A stretch of DNA of 64,000 nt from Maridesulfovibrio sp. (GCF_963677005.1 NZ_OY781616.1:2923001-2987000), one strand, 5' to 3'; counted from the first letter of the stretch, positions 44,614 through 53,711 are shown. Program-made: numbers and translations. Notes: a model not told the origin generated them from the letters alone.

Positions 44614-45003
44614 CTATCCCTTGAGTTTCTTGCTGTGCAAAGTAATTCGCTCGACAATGCTTTTATAGTAGTCGTCTTCAGCGTCAATGGAAATTTTCTT
44701 TCCACGCGTGGATTTAATACGCTCGAAAAGTATGTTGACCTTCTGCATCTGGACATAACGTTCTTTTTCGTCCTCCATATGCTCCAGCAGGTCAAGGGCG
44801 GAATGAATATCCTTTGTAAGTTGCATCTCGGGTGGGAGGTAGCCTGCATTTTTAAGCGCTTTATAGGCCATGCGCAATTCCTGGGGAATCATGGAATCGT
44901 CCTCGTATTCAATGGGCCGACCCTTGCAGGGCAGATCATCGAATTCACCGTTCCGTTCGGCTTCCTTGATCTTCGCCTCGGCTATGGCATGGATAAAATA
45001 CAT
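44614..45003 (-). CDS. DUF1992 protein (DnaJ-homologue C28 domain)
   Basis: The 129-residue soluble protein matches the DUF1992 family: AIAEAKIKEAERNGEFDDLPCKGRPIE in the N-terminal part, then a long coiled-coil (about 70-120). The family is named for a DnaJ-related eukaryotic protein but has no J domain here and no known function. Its start overlaps the previous stop as TGATG, with GGGAG before it, so it is translationally coupled to the lipoprotein gene of the Mla unit. Confidence 0.85.
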   Translation of the reverse strand: MYFIHAIAEAKIKEAERNGEFDDLPCKGRPIEYEDDSMIPQELRMAYKALKNAGYLPPEMQLTKDIHSALDLLEHMEDEKERYVQMQKVNILFERIKSTRGKKISIDAEDDYYKSIVERITLHSKKLKG

Positions 45004-45623
45004 CACTTGCTCCCTTGTACAGACAAAGTGCCCGACAATCCGTCCATCCACCCTGCGGTACGTACCATAATTCCGTCAACGGCCATGCCCGCCGCCTCTG
45101 TCACGGCCTGTCCGTCAATAGACTTAACCGGGACAGCGCACTCCACCTCCCTGCGGGCAAGCAGGATGCGGCCTTCGCCGTCCCAAAGCGAATAACGCAC
45201 GGATGCCAGGAACCGGTCTCCACCGTCCCTATGCAATTCGAACGAAGTAATAACCCCGGACAGAATGAATGTCCTCTCCACTCCGGGGCGATACGGGGTC
45301 ACGACCTCAAAATGTTTCATGCAGCCAAGACCGGGCCCGGCCGCCAGATCGAAAATTTCAGCAGGGGTTCCTTCCCAACTCCAGCGGTAATCCGGTTTCA
45401 GCACATTCCCGTCAGCCAGAATCACTGTCTCACTGTTCAATGCCGGCAGGGAAGTGAAATGTTTCAATGCGACCCTTGGCAGACCGCTTCCGATTTTTTC
45501 GCATGAAGCAGCTGCCCCCTGCGCCACGCGCAGATAGACGGGATCAACGGATTTTCCGCCGATACACCCGGAAAGAATAAACATGACCGCCCAAAACAAC
45601 ACTGTCCGGGATATCCTAATCAT
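45003..45623 (-). CDS. Auxiliary lipoprotein of the MCE/Mla transporter
   Basis: The 206-residue protein starts MIRISRTVLFWAVMFILSGC, a lipoprotein signal with the lipobox Cys at residue 20. The rest looks like the ABC-type transport auxiliary lipoprotein family (PqiC type): RVALKHFTSLPAL and later LSGVITSFELHRDGGDRFLASVRYSLWD. In such systems this outer-membrane lipoprotein accepts lipid from the MCE ring. The gene overlaps the mlaD end by 8 bp, confirming it as part of the transporter operon. Confidence 0.85.
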   Translation of the reverse strand: MIRISRTVLFWAVMFILSGCIGGKSVDPVYLRVAQGAAASCEKIGSGLPRVALKHFTSLPALNSETVILADGNVLKPDYRWSWEGTPAEIFDLAAGPGLGCMKHFEVVTPYRPGVERTFILSGVITSFELHRDGGDRFLASVRYSLWDGEGRILLARREVECAVPVKSIDGQAVTEAAGMAVDGIMVRTAGWMDGLSGTLSVQGSK

Positions 45624-46578
45624 GTGCAGCCCCCTGCGGAGGATTGAGAACCTGCCAGGGTCTTTCCCGCAATGTCCGCACCAGCCGATTCATCTCTCTT
45701 GTCAGCCGGTTCACGTTCATAAGGATGGCCTCAAGCTCTTCCTGATCGTAGTCCATGTTCCTGCGCAGACCGGTGGTAAACCCTTCTATGCCGTCCACCG
45801 CCCTGACCACCTGTCCGTCCACGTTGTGGAGGGTATTGCTCAGATCTCCTTCCAGAGTTGAGAGGACTTCTTCCATCTTCTGCAGGGTATCGGTTATTTC
45901 TGCGGTCAGCCTGGTTATATTGTCCGCACCGGTCCGCATTGCTCCCGCACCGGTCCCTGAAAGAGTCTTCCAGTCTTTTCTGAAAGAAACCAGAGTTGCA
46001 TTGGCCTCCTGAATCAGCTCAGGAACCATTTTCAGACTTTTTTCGATGTTTGCCCTGTTCTGAGGAGAAAGAAGCATCTCAAAGCCATTTACGGCCCTTT
46101 CCAGCTGCGGAGCCAATCCGGCAATAGCGCGGCCCATTTCAGCAGCCACATCGTTCATGCTCATGGTCACCGCAGCGGGAATATCCGCCCCCGGAGCGAG
46201 CCTGTTCCCGGCTTCTCCGCTCAACTGCAGGAGCACATAGTTATCACCCACCAGTCCTTTCTGGGTTACGGTAGCCACCGTGCCTTCGTAAAGAGGAAAA
46301 TCGCTATCAACATTGAGAACAACCGAGACAAGTCCCGGCTTATCCTTATCAACGAATATGGACGCAACCTTGCCGACCCTCAGTCCGGCATATTTTACAG
46401 GGCGTCCGGTGGTGAGATCCTTCACGTTGTGGAACAAAACCCGGTACCGGGAATAATCGGAAAAAAAATCATGTCCGCCGAGAAAGACTATGAACAGTCC
46501 GAGCACGGCCAATCCGGCTGCCACGGCAAGGGCAGCCTTGATCAGATCACTTGTTGAACTTCTGGGATTAAGTACCAT
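45616..46578 (-). CDS. mlaD: MCE-domain protein of a phospholipid transporter (MlaD-type)
   Basis: The 320-residue inner-membrane-anchored protein has one helix (about 17-35), an MCE domain (about 40-125: VLFHNVKDLTTGRPVKYAGLRVGKV) and a long periplasmic coiled tail with heptad-like repeats (about 150-310). MCE rings bind and ferry phospholipids between membranes. The tail is longer than in E. coli MlaD and may span the periplasm. ATPase and permease genes precede it and the lipoprotein gene overlaps its end. Confidence 0.92.
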   Translation of the reverse strand: MVLNPRSSTSDLIKAALAVAAGLAVLGLFIVFLGGHDFFSDYSRYRVLFHNVKDLTTGRPVKYAGLRVGKVASIFVDKDKPGLVSVVLNVDSDFPLYEGTVATVTQKGLVGDNYVLLQLSGEAGNRLAPGADIPAAVTMSMNDVAAEMGRAIAGLAPQLERAVNGFEMLLSPQNRANIEKSLKMVPELIQEANATLVSFRKDWKTLSGTGAGAMRTGADNITRLTAEITDTLQKMEEVLSTLEGDLSNTLHNVDGQVVRAVDGIEGFTTGLRRNMDYDQEELEAILMNVNRLTREMNRLVRTLRERPWQVLNPPQGAAHD

Positions 46579-46591
46579 TACCCCGCTCCCG

Positions 46592-47404
46592 TTATTTCCT
46601 GCTCCGGTATGTCATGGCCCGCTCCATGGTATCATCAGCTTCAGTCGGTCTTCGTTCCAGAAAATCAATTAGATAGGGGTTGGATGAATTGCGCAATCCC
46701 TCAAGGTCACCCTGATACAGGCAACTGCCCCTATGCAATACTACCACATGATCGGCAATATTGAACAGACTGTCCAGATCATGGCTGACCACAACTATGG
46801 TCACATGAAAAGTTTCCTTGAGCTTCAGGATAAGCTGATCAAGATCGGCTGCGGTTATGGGGTCCAGACCGGACGAAGGTTCGTCGCACAAAAGGGTTGT
46901 CGGGTCCATTACCATGGCCCTTGCCAGCCCTGCCCTTTTACGCATCCCCCCGGAAAGCTGGCTCGGAAAGTAATGGACGAAATCCCCGAGCCCCACCATC
47001 CGCAGCTTCATGAGCACAACTTCCTCAATGATCGGGTCCGGAAGCTCGGTATGCTCCTGCAGAGGAAGTGCTACGTTCTCTCCCAAGGTCAGCGAACCGA
47101 GCATTGCCCCGTCCTGAAACAGCACTCCCATCCGGGCTCTGATCCGCTTGTATTCCTCTTCGTCCTTCAAAGCGGTCAGATTGGTTTCACCAAGGAATAT
47201 TTCACCGGAAACCGGCTTGTTCAGCCCCAGAATATGCCGCAGCAGTGTCGACTTTCCACACCCTGATCCTCCGAGGATAACGCTTATCTCGCCTGCCGGA
47301 AGGACCGCGTTCAGGTTTTCCATCAGGATTTTACCCGGATATCCGAGGGTCAGATCCTGAAGAATTATGTCCTGTGCCAGTCTTGATAACGCCATGATGA
47401 TCAC
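46592..47404 (-). CDS. mlaF: ATPase of an Mla-type phospholipid transporter
   Basis: The 270-residue ABC ATPase has Walker A GGSGCGKSTL (about residue 46), LSGGMRKRAGLARAM, Walker B TTLLCDEPSSGLDP and the H-loop VVSHDLDSL, closest to the MlaF/Ttg2A group. It drives lipid movement with MlaE and MlaD. The start is the GTG at 47404, overlapping the mlaE stop (GTGA); an ATG at 47395 is the alternative. mlaD begins 13 bp after its stop. Confidence 0.93.
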   Translation of the reverse strand: MIIMALSRLAQDIILQDLTLGYPGKILMENLNAVLPAGEISVILGGSGCGKSTLLRHILGLNKPVSGEIFLGETNLTALKDEEEYKRIRARMGVLFQDGAMLGSLTLGENVALPLQEHTELPDPIIEEVVLMKLRMVGLGDFVHYFPSQLSGGMRKRAGLARAMVMDPTTLLCDEPSSGLDPITAADLDQLILKLKETFHVTIVVVSHDLDSLFNIADHVVVLHRGSCLYQGDLEGLRNSSNPYLIDFLERRPTEADDTMERAMTYRSRK

Positions 47405-48150
47405 CGGAAGATAAAATTCAGGGATGTGAAGAAAAGGTCCAGAAGAATGATCATGAACACAGATATGACCACGGAATTGGTTGTCTTGCGACCTACATCC
47501 GCGGCACCTTCCCGGGCCAGAAACCCCTGCCAGCAGCCGACCAGCGTGATTGCAACGGCAAACCCTCCGCTTTTGACCAGCCCTGCGGCTACATCGCGAA
47601 GTTGCAGAAACTCAACGGAGTTGTTGAAGTATGTTGTCTTGTTTATACCCAGAGCAATGGCGGAAAATGCGCCCCCTGAGAAGATGCCCACAAAATCTGC
47701 CCAGGCGGTCAGCACCGGCACCATGATGAGCATGGAGATCAGCTTGGGCACAACAAGGAACCGGACCGGCTCTATGCCCATGACCTCAAGGGCGTCGATT
47801 TCCTCGGAAATCTGCATTGTGGCTATCTCGGCAGTAAAGGCGGCCCCCGATCGTCCGGTGACTATAATGGCGGTCAGCATGGGCCCCAGCTCGCGAATGA
47901 TGGTGACCCCCACAAGGTTGGCCACGTAGCTGATGGCTCCGACTTTTTCCAGCTGCTGCGCGGACTGCAGGGCCAGAATAATACCGGTACAGGCGGAAAT
48001 TACACTTACGATGGGAATAGAATCGGCTCCTACCTGCGCGAGGTCGCGCCAGAGCCTTTTGCGATGAAAGGATTTGCTTTTTCCGAATTTAGGCCGCAGG
48101 CATCCGATAAGCCGTGATATCATCCATGCCAGCACCCTGAATCCGTTCAT
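47401..48150 (-). CDS. mlaE: Permease of an Mla-type phospholipid transporter
   Basis: The 249-residue membrane protein has the MlaE signature: about five helices, VSVISACTGIILALQSAQQLEKVGA, TGRSGAAFTAEIATMQISEEIDALEVMGIEPVRFLVVPKL and the Gly-rich last helix. It forms the membrane channel of the lipid ABC transporter. The STAS gene ends 28 bp upstream; in E. coli a STAS protein, MlaB, binds this transporter's ATPase. Confidence 0.94.
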   Translation of the reverse strand: MNGFRVLAWMISRLIGCLRPKFGKSKSFHRKRLWRDLAQVGADSIPIVSVISACTGIILALQSAQQLEKVGAISYVANLVGVTIIRELGPMLTAIIVTGRSGAAFTAEIATMQISEEIDALEVMGIEPVRFLVVPKLISMLIMVPVLTAWADFVGIFSGGAFSAIALGINKTTYFNNSVEFLQLRDVAAGLVKSGGFAVAITLVGCWQGFLAREGAADVGRKTTNSVVISVFMIILLDLFFTSLNFIFR

Positions 48151-48178
48151 AATGCACCAGCCCGAAAAGAGCTTAAGT

Positions 48179-48487
48179 CTATTTCATACCGAACAACGGC
48201 TTGACCTGGGTCAGCTTGAGCAGCCTGTCCACCTGGTCGGTAACGGCGATGATCTTTACACCGCGCCCGTCTCCGGTAAGGATTTTACGGAGTTCAATCA
48301 GCGAGGCAAGGCCGGAACTGTCCAGATAATCAAGTTCCGAAAGATCCACGCGTACATCACCTGCGGTCTGTTTTACAAAGCTATGCAGCTCTTCACGGAG
48401 TTGAGGAGTGCCTGTAAAATCAACTTCACCGCTGATCTTTATCAGCACATCCTCTACAGATGATTCCATTTTCCAGCCCGCAGCCAT
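48179..48487 (-). CDS. STAS-domain protein (MlaB-like or anti-sigma antagonist)
   Basis: The 102-residue protein is one STAS domain, with the motif LDYLDSSGLASLIEL: Ser57/Ser58 in DSSG is the phosphorylated position of SpoIIAA/RsbV-type antagonists. In E. coli, MlaB is a STAS subunit of the Mla ATPase. Here it lies between mlaE and a SpoIIE-type phosphatase gene, so it could be a switchable MlaB. The ATG at 48487 has AAGGAG before it. A cognate kinase is not present in the window. Confidence 0.88.
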   Translation of the reverse strand: MAAGWKMESSVEDVLIKISGEVDFTGTPQLREELHSFVKQTAGDVRVDLSELDYLDSSGLASLIELRKILTGDGRGVKIIAVTDQVDRLLKLTQVKPLFGMK

Positions 48488-48515
48488 AAAAACTCCTTAT
48501 ATCGTAACTTCCCGC

Positions 48516-49799
48516 CTATCCGCGAAAAATTTCCACAACAGTAGTATCGTCATTGGGCGGGGTGTCTGCACGCCACTGTGACACAGCCTGAATCAATTTG
48601 TCTCCGAGCGGAGGCTCGCCGGATTCTTTCAAGGTTTTGAGCAGCCGCTCTTCCCCGAAGAACTCCCCGTCAGCGGCTCTGGCTTCGTCTACGCCGTCGG
48701 TAACGATTATGAGCGATTCTCCGTGTCCAAGAACAAACTCGGCTGTGGTGAAATCTCCGTCATCCATAATGCCTACAGGCATACCGAACGGTCTTTCCAG
48801 TTCCCTGACTTCTCCCCCGGCCACATGCAGAGGCGGAGTATGTCCGGCAACGGCGTAACTGCATTTCCCGCTGGCCGGTTCGTATCTCATCAGCACCATG
48901 GTCGCGAACATTTTACCGTTCATGAACTCCCAGGCGCCCTTGTTGATGGACTCAAGCATTGCGCCCGGATCTTTTTCATTCAGCGCTTCCGCCCTGATTC
49001 TGGTCCACAGGGCCGACATGATCAACGCAGCAGGCAGCCCCTTTCCGGAAACGTCCGCAATATAAATGTACCAGCTTCCGTCGGAAATTGGTATAAAATC
49101 ATAAAGATCACCACCGACAAACTGGGCCGGCACGGAACTCCCCCAGATAAGGTCTCCGCCGTCCAGTTCCGGCTGAACCGGATTGAACTGTTTCTGTATT
49201 CTGGAGGCCGCTTCAAGCTGTGTTTCCAGCTTCTGCTGATTAAGCCGCTGCAGAAGCAGGTCGGACCTGACCAGCGCCACCCCGGCCAGATGACCGAAAC
49301 TTTCCAGCAGTTCCTTGTCATCCAGATCAAAACATTCCTTGGCAGTTGAATTGAGCACCTGCACAACGCCCATCAACTTATCTCTGTGTATGATCGGGAC
49401 ACACAGTATGCAATTGGTTACAAAGCCGGTTTTCTGATCAGCAGCATTAGAAAATCTGGGGTCATTCTGCGCATCCACAACATTCAGGGAGCTTTGATTT
49501 TCCGCAACCCATCCGGCAATCCCCTTCCCCATGGGCAGTTCAAAGCCGGTTTTAAGTTCCTTCATTTTTTCTTCACCAAGAACGTCATTCATGGCAAGGG
49601 CAAACCTCAGCACGTTCCTCTCTTCATCATAAAGCATTATGGAGGAAGCCTCGGCCCCGGTAACATCCTGCGCAAGCCTCAGCAATTGAGGAAGAAGTTC
49701 CACCAGCGACTCTATGTTTGCAAGCACCTCATTGGCCTGGATCAGCATCTTCAGTCGTGCAGCCTGTCTGTCCACAGATTCTCCTTGTATTCCTTGCAA
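48516..49799 (-). CDS. GAF-PP2C (SpoIIE/RsbU-type) serine phosphatase
   Basis: The 427-residue protein has a GAF domain (about 30-170) with GKGIAGWVAENQSSLNVVDAQNDPRFSN and a PP2C-type SpoIIE phosphatase domain (about 225-425), with FVGGDLYDF, ADVSGKGLPAAL, TDGVDEARA and the final PPNDDTTVV, which hold the metal-binding aspartates. It should dephosphorylate a STAS-domain Ser, and the adjacent STAS protein is the natural target. The GAF domain is the likely input. It starts 63 bp after rfaE1 on the same strand. Confidence 0.92.
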   Translation of the reverse strand: MQGIQGESVDRQAARLKMLIQANEVLANIESLVELLPQLLRLAQDVTGAEASSIMLYDEERNVLRFALAMNDVLGEEKMKELKTGFELPMGKGIAGWVAENQSSLNVVDAQNDPRFSNAADQKTGFVTNCILCVPIIHRDKLMGVVQVLNSTAKECFDLDDKELLESFGHLAGVALVRSDLLLQRLNQQKLETQLEAASRIQKQFNPVQPELDGGDLIWGSSVPAQFVGGDLYDFIPISDGSWYIYIADVSGKGLPAALIMSALWTRIRAEALNEKDPGAMLESINKGAWEFMNGKMFATMVLMRYEPASGKCSYAVAGHTPPLHVAGGEVRELERPFGMPVGIMDDGDFTTAEFVLGHGESLIIVTDGVDEARAADGEFFGEERLLKTLKESGEPPLGDKLIQAVSQWRADTPPNDDTTVVEIFRG

Positions 49800-49862
49800 C
49801 GGCGATACCGTTTTTCAGATTCACCCCTTACTATGTCACGTCAAACGAGAATAATTCAAGTA

Positions 49863-50873
49863 TTATTCGCACCAGGAGTTGACTTCCGGCTTGGGCCAGT
49901 CGCGTACTGCTTCGGCAAGTTCTTCCACAGAGGCCGTTGCCGCCCCTACCTGGCCGACTACAATGCCGGCAGCATAGTTGGCTAGCACTGCCGAGGTGAG
50001 CGGATCAAGACCGGCAGCAAGGCCAAGGCCGAGAGCAGCGATGACAGTATCCCCGGCTCCGGTCACATCAAAGACCTTACGCGCAAATGTAGGCACGTGC
50101 CGAACCACTTCTCTGGACTCGAACAAGGCCATGCCCTCCCCACCGAGAGTGATGAGCAGATGATCCGGAGAAATACGGTCAAAAAGTCTTTTACCGGCTT
50201 CAATGACATCTTCCCTGCTTTTTACCGCCATACCGGCACCCTCTCCGGCCTCCTTGGCATTGGGGGTCAGCATGCTTACGGACTTGTACCGGTCATAGTT
50301 GACTGTCTTGGGGTCAACCAGAATATGCGGTTTATGATTTTTTTTGCCGAGCAGAGTCCAGAAGCGGTCAAAAAAGGACTGTGAAAGAGTTCCCTTGCCG
50401 TAATCGGAAAGGATAACCACGCTGTAATCGCAAATTTCCCTGTCCAGAAAATCAAAAAGCTCATCCATAAGACCAGTGGAAAAATCAGACGTATTCTCGC
50501 GGTCAACCCGAACCATCTGCTGATTATGGGCCATTACGCGGGTTTTCTTGGTCGTCGGGCGATCATCGGATTCATAAAGCATGCAGGAGATACCGGATTC
50601 CGTACAGAGCCGATTGAAGACACGCCCTTCTTCATCCGCGCCCACGAACCCGGTAAGCTTCGGAGTTCCCCCAAGGGAAGCTATGTTGCGGGCCACGTTA
50701 CCGGCCCCACCAAGCAGATATTTTTCTTCGGTAACCTGCACAACCGGGACCGGAGCTTCCGGGGAAATCCTTTCAACCGCTCCGATCACATAATGATCGA
50801 GCATCACATCGCCGATGATCAGGACTTTCTGACCCTTGAGAGCGGGAAGGACGCTCAGTATTTTATTATCCAT
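49863..50873 (-). CDS. rfaE1: D-glycero-beta-D-manno-heptose-7-phosphate kinase
   Basis: The 336-residue PfkB-family kinase phosphorylates heptose 7-phosphate at C1 for LPS inner-core synthesis. Motifs are IGDVMLDHYVIGAVERISPEAPVPV, GGAGNVARNIASLGG and the anion-hole GAGDTVIAALGLGLA with the catalytic Asp. It lacks the C-terminal adenylyltransferase domain of E. coli HldE, so RfaE2 must be encoded elsewhere. It lies 29 bp after parB and begins a chain of envelope genes. Presence of this gene shows the organism makes heptose-containing LPS. Confidence 0.94.
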   Translation of the reverse strand: MDNKILSVLPALKGQKVLIIGDVMLDHYVIGAVERISPEAPVPVVQVTEEKYLLGGAGNVARNIASLGGTPKLTGFVGADEEGRVFNRLCTESGISCMLYESDDRPTTKKTRVMAHNQQMVRVDRENTSDFSTGLMDELFDFLDREICDYSVVILSDYGKGTLSQSFFDRFWTLLGKKNHKPHILVDPKTVNYDRYKSVSMLTPNAKEAGEGAGMAVKSREDVIEAGKRLFDRISPDHLLITLGGEGMALFESREVVRHVPTFARKVFDVTGAGDTVIAALGLGLAAGLDPLTSAVLANYAAGIVVGQVGAATASVEELAEAVRDWPKPEVNSWCE

Positions 50874-50902
50874 GTTATATATGATCCTTCTGGATGGCTT
50901 AA

Positions 50903-51829
50903 TTATGATCTCAATTCAAGAATAGCGACAAGACGTTCCAGCTCTTCTTCGGAAGAGTAGCTTATGCTCATCCTCCCCTTGCTGTGACTGCCGCTGAAAA
51001 CAATTTTGGTTTCAAGAGCGCTTTCAAGCCGTCCTTTGATCCGTTGCAGACTTTCTTCCAGAACCTTAGGTTCTTTCTTCTTGCGTTTCGCCCCGCTCGG
51101 TTTTTCAGCCGAATCTACCTGCGGCAGCGTGCCATTCTCTTTAAAAAAAGTTGCCGCTCCTTCGGCCTGGCGCACCGACATGCCGCCCTCAACTATCCGG
51201 TCGAAAAGTTCCTCGCGGATGTCATCATCTCCCACAGCCATAAGGGCACGGCCATGCCCTGCGGTTATCTTTCCGTCACCGATTGCATTCTGAATAGGAT
51301 CGGAAAGAGTCAGCAGCCGCATGGAGTTTGATAGTGCCGAGCGGCTTTTGCCAACCTGTCCGGCAAGCTGTTCCTGACTCAGCCCGAACTTGGAAATGAG
51401 TTCCTGATACCCTCTGGCTTCTTCAATGGGGTTCAGATCCTCGCGCTGCAGGTTTTCAATGAGCGCAATGGCCATGCTTTCCAGATCGGTCATTTCCCTG
51501 ACAAGAGCGGGAATCTCTCCAAGTCCGGCAAGCCTGGATGCACGCAATCTGCGCTCCCCGGCCACCAGTTCGAAAACGCCACTTCTGCCCTTGGAAGGAC
51601 GGACAAGAATGGGTTGCAGAACACCCTTGGCCCTGATGGATTCCGAAAGGTCTTTCAGTGCCTCCGGAGAAAATTCCTTACGCGGCTGATTGGGATTGGC
51701 CACGATTTTATCAATATCGATCTGACGGGCGTCGATAGAAGCGTCTTTCCCTGAAGTTCCTGCCCCGGGTTTTGATCCCCCTAGGAGGGCATCCAGCCCT
51801 CTTCCCAGTCCGCCTGTTACACCGGCCAT
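50903..51829 (-). CDS. parB: Chromosome partition protein ParB
   Basis: The 308-residue protein is a CTP-dependent clamp that loads at parS sites. The N-terminal part has the ParB box IRAKGVLQPILVRP and GERRLRASRLAG; the central HTH includes GLSQEQLAGQVGKSRSALSNSMRLL. A C-terminal dimerisation domain follows. A perfect parS lies about 1.4 kb upstream, near parA. The divergent zinc-binding gene starts 119 bp away and separates parB from parA, which is unusual. Confidence 0.95.
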   Translation of the reverse strand: MAGVTGGLGRGLDALLGGSKPGAGTSGKDASIDARQIDIDKIVANPNQPRKEFSPEALKDLSESIRAKGVLQPILVRPSKGRSGVFELVAGERRLRASRLAGLGEIPALVREMTDLESMAIALIENLQREDLNPIEEARGYQELISKFGLSQEQLAGQVGKSRSALSNSMRLLTLSDPIQNAIGDGKITAGHGRALMAVGDDDIREELFDRIVEGGMSVRQAEGAATFFKENGTLPQVDSAEKPSGAKRKKKEPKVLEESLQRIKGRLESALETKIVFSGSHSKGRMSISYSSEEELERLVAILELRS

Positions 51830-51948
51830 GACTATCTCCTTTATCCGAACCTCCCGACATCCGGGAGATATTAATTTTTCTTTGACTTGGTTGGAACCGT
51901 GATTAATGTATGCCCAGCAACTTCAAAACAAGCAACGCCGGAGGAATA

Positions 51949-52374
51949 ATGTCCAATCACGATGATAATCTTACAGAACTTTATGATAAAGACGGAAATC
52001 TCATCGGGGCTTTGATCACCGCCCAGCTGTGGTCCAGTATCAAACCGAGGATCATGGACCTGCTGCCGAAAGAAGCACCCAAGGAAAAGCCCGAGCCTAT
52101 CGGGGAATGGGAAACCCTCAAGCAGTACTGGGATTTCGCTTACCCGGTTGACATGGATGTCCATTGCGAACTCTGCGGCAACAAGACAGAAAACTGGGAA
52201 ACCGATGAGCCCCGCAAGTTCCGACTCATGTCCTGCAACCTTGGAGGGCTTGTCACATTCAAGTGCATGCACTGTCAGGGCAGAGTCACCAAAAAACATT
52301 TCAAAGACGAAATCACCGTAGAATGCACTGAGTACGTCCCCGAAAAATCCAAGCATCTGGAAGCCCGCTACTAG
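51949..52374 (+). CDS. Zinc-binding hypothetical protein between parA and parB
   Basis: The 141-residue protein has two CxxC pairs, CELCGN and CMHCQG, likely one zinc ribbon (about 85-125), after an N-terminal region beginning ELYDKDGNLIGALITAQLW. I do not recognise the family. The ATG at 51949 follows GGAGG at good distance. It is on the opposite strand to both par genes and has its own terminator at 52396, so it is an independent unit inserted in the par locus. The end of parA overlaps that terminator. Confidence 0.8.
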   Translation: MSNHDDNLTELYDKDGNLIGALITAQLWSSIKPRIMDLLPKEAPKEKPEPIGEWETLKQYWDFAYPVDMDVHCELCGNKTENWETDEPRKFRLMSCNLGGLVTFKCMHCQGRVTKKHFKDEITVECTEYVPEKSKHLEARY

Positions 52375-52395
52375 GACTAAGACATTCCAACCATA

Positions 52396-52423
52396 AAAAG
52401 CCGACTCAACATCGGCTTTTTTT
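52396..52423. terminator. Bidirectional terminator between the zinc-binding gene and parA
   Basis: AAAAAGCCGA and TCGGCTTTTTTT form a stem around CTCAACA. It reaches into the parA stop codon on the other strand. Confidence 0.85.
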
Positions 52424-53204
52424 ATTCCTGTTCATCTGCCGCAGCATGCCGGGCGACTACTTCCTGCGCCAGACTGATGTAGGCAAGTGCGCCGTTCGAT
52501 TTTGCATCGTATGAAATCGCCGGCTTTCCGAAGCTCGGTGCTTCAGACAGTCTCACATTCCTGGGAATGATCGTCTCAAACAGACTATCCGGAAAAGCCT
52601 TGCGCACTTCATTTTTGACCTGTCGGGCAAGCCGATTTCTGCGGTCATACATGGTCAGAGTAACGCCTAGAACCGAAAGATCGGGATTCAGCCTCTTCTT
52701 GACCAGCTCATAAGTCATCAGCAACTGAGCAACACCTTCAAGGGCGTAGTACTCTGTCTGCAGCGGTACAAGCAGTTCCTTTGCCGCGCAAAGGGCGTTA
52801 ACGGTCAAAAGTCCCAGAGATGGAGGACAATCAAATATTATGTAGTCATATTCATCATCAACCTGCTCTATCAAATCTTTCAGATAATACTCGCGCCCCA
52901 TTTTATCTATTAGTTCAATTTCTGCCCCGACCAGATCCTGACTCGCGGGCATAAGCGACAAATACGGGATGTCCGTTTGATAGATAGCCTCCCGGACTCT
53001 TTCCGGATCAAACAATACCGAATATATATTTTCCCTTGAGTCACCTGGATAAAAGCCGAGTCCGCTTGAACCGTTTCCCTGTGGGTCACAATCCACCAGC
53101 AGCACCTTTTTTTCCATAACAGCCAGGGAAGCCGACAAATTAATGGAGGTGGTTGTCTTACCCACCCCACCCTTCTGGTTGGCTACAACTATTCTTTTTG
53201 CCAC
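52422..53204 (-). CDS. parA: Chromosome partition ATPase ParA (Soj type)
   Basis: The 260-residue protein has the deviant Walker A KGGVGKTTT at residue 11, the D-loop VDCDPQGNGSSGLG and the Walker B-like YIIFDCPPSLGLLTVNAL. It is the short Soj form without an N-terminal HTH. It moves ParB-parS complexes during chromosome segregation. A perfect parS palindrome lies 45 bp upstream of its start, a frequent chromosomal arrangement. Confidence 0.95.
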   Translation of the reverse strand: MAKRIVVANQKGGVGKTTTSINLSASLAVMEKKVLLVDCDPQGNGSSGLGFYPGDSRENIYSVLFDPERVREAIYQTDIPYLSLMPASQDLVGAEIELIDKMGREYYLKDLIEQVDDEYDYIIFDCPPSLGLLTVNALCAAKELLVPLQTEYYALEGVAQLLMTYELVKKRLNPDLSVLGVTLTMYDRRNRLARQVKNEVRKAFPDSLFETIIPRNVRLSEAPSFGKPAISYDAKSNGALAYISLAQEVVARHAAADEQE

Positions 53205-53248
53205 TTGAAACCATCCTGTTCATGAGATTTCAAATTTTCATATTTTCA

Positions 53249-53264
53249 TGTTTCACGTGAAACA
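53249..53264. other. parS site, perfect match
   Basis: TGTTTCACGTGAAACA is the exact 16-bp palindrome of the bacterial parS consensus, which ParB binds and slides from. It stands between the parA start and the AT-rich gap. Confidence 0.95.
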
Positions 53265-53711
53265 TCTCTGCCAAGTTGACGTTCATTCAACTTTGCCCAA
53301 ACTAGACTGAAACAATTTTTTAATCAAGAAAACGACTGTTAATTATCATGAGGTAAATCAGATACAACCTTAACGGAAAGACATAAAACACGACTCATTC
53401 AAGCCCTTAGCCCTTGATTAATTCACAAAAAAAACGGCGTGTTTTGCAATTAAAACAACAGGATAAATCGTCACCCATCCCTCTAAAACAACTCGTTGCC
53501 ATATGGTATGATAAAATTTTTGTAAAAACTATGAAAGACACCCAAAATTTAAAAGAAGCGGTTTTGCAAAAACCGGATAGATAAAAGCATCCATACGCTC
53601 GCTCACGAAATATGATTTAAAAAAGCGCTTAAAACTTCTCGGAACAGTCAAAGATTCAAGATAAAATCTAAAACAGTTCCGATACAACCGACAGATCCAC
53701 AACAAAAGGGC

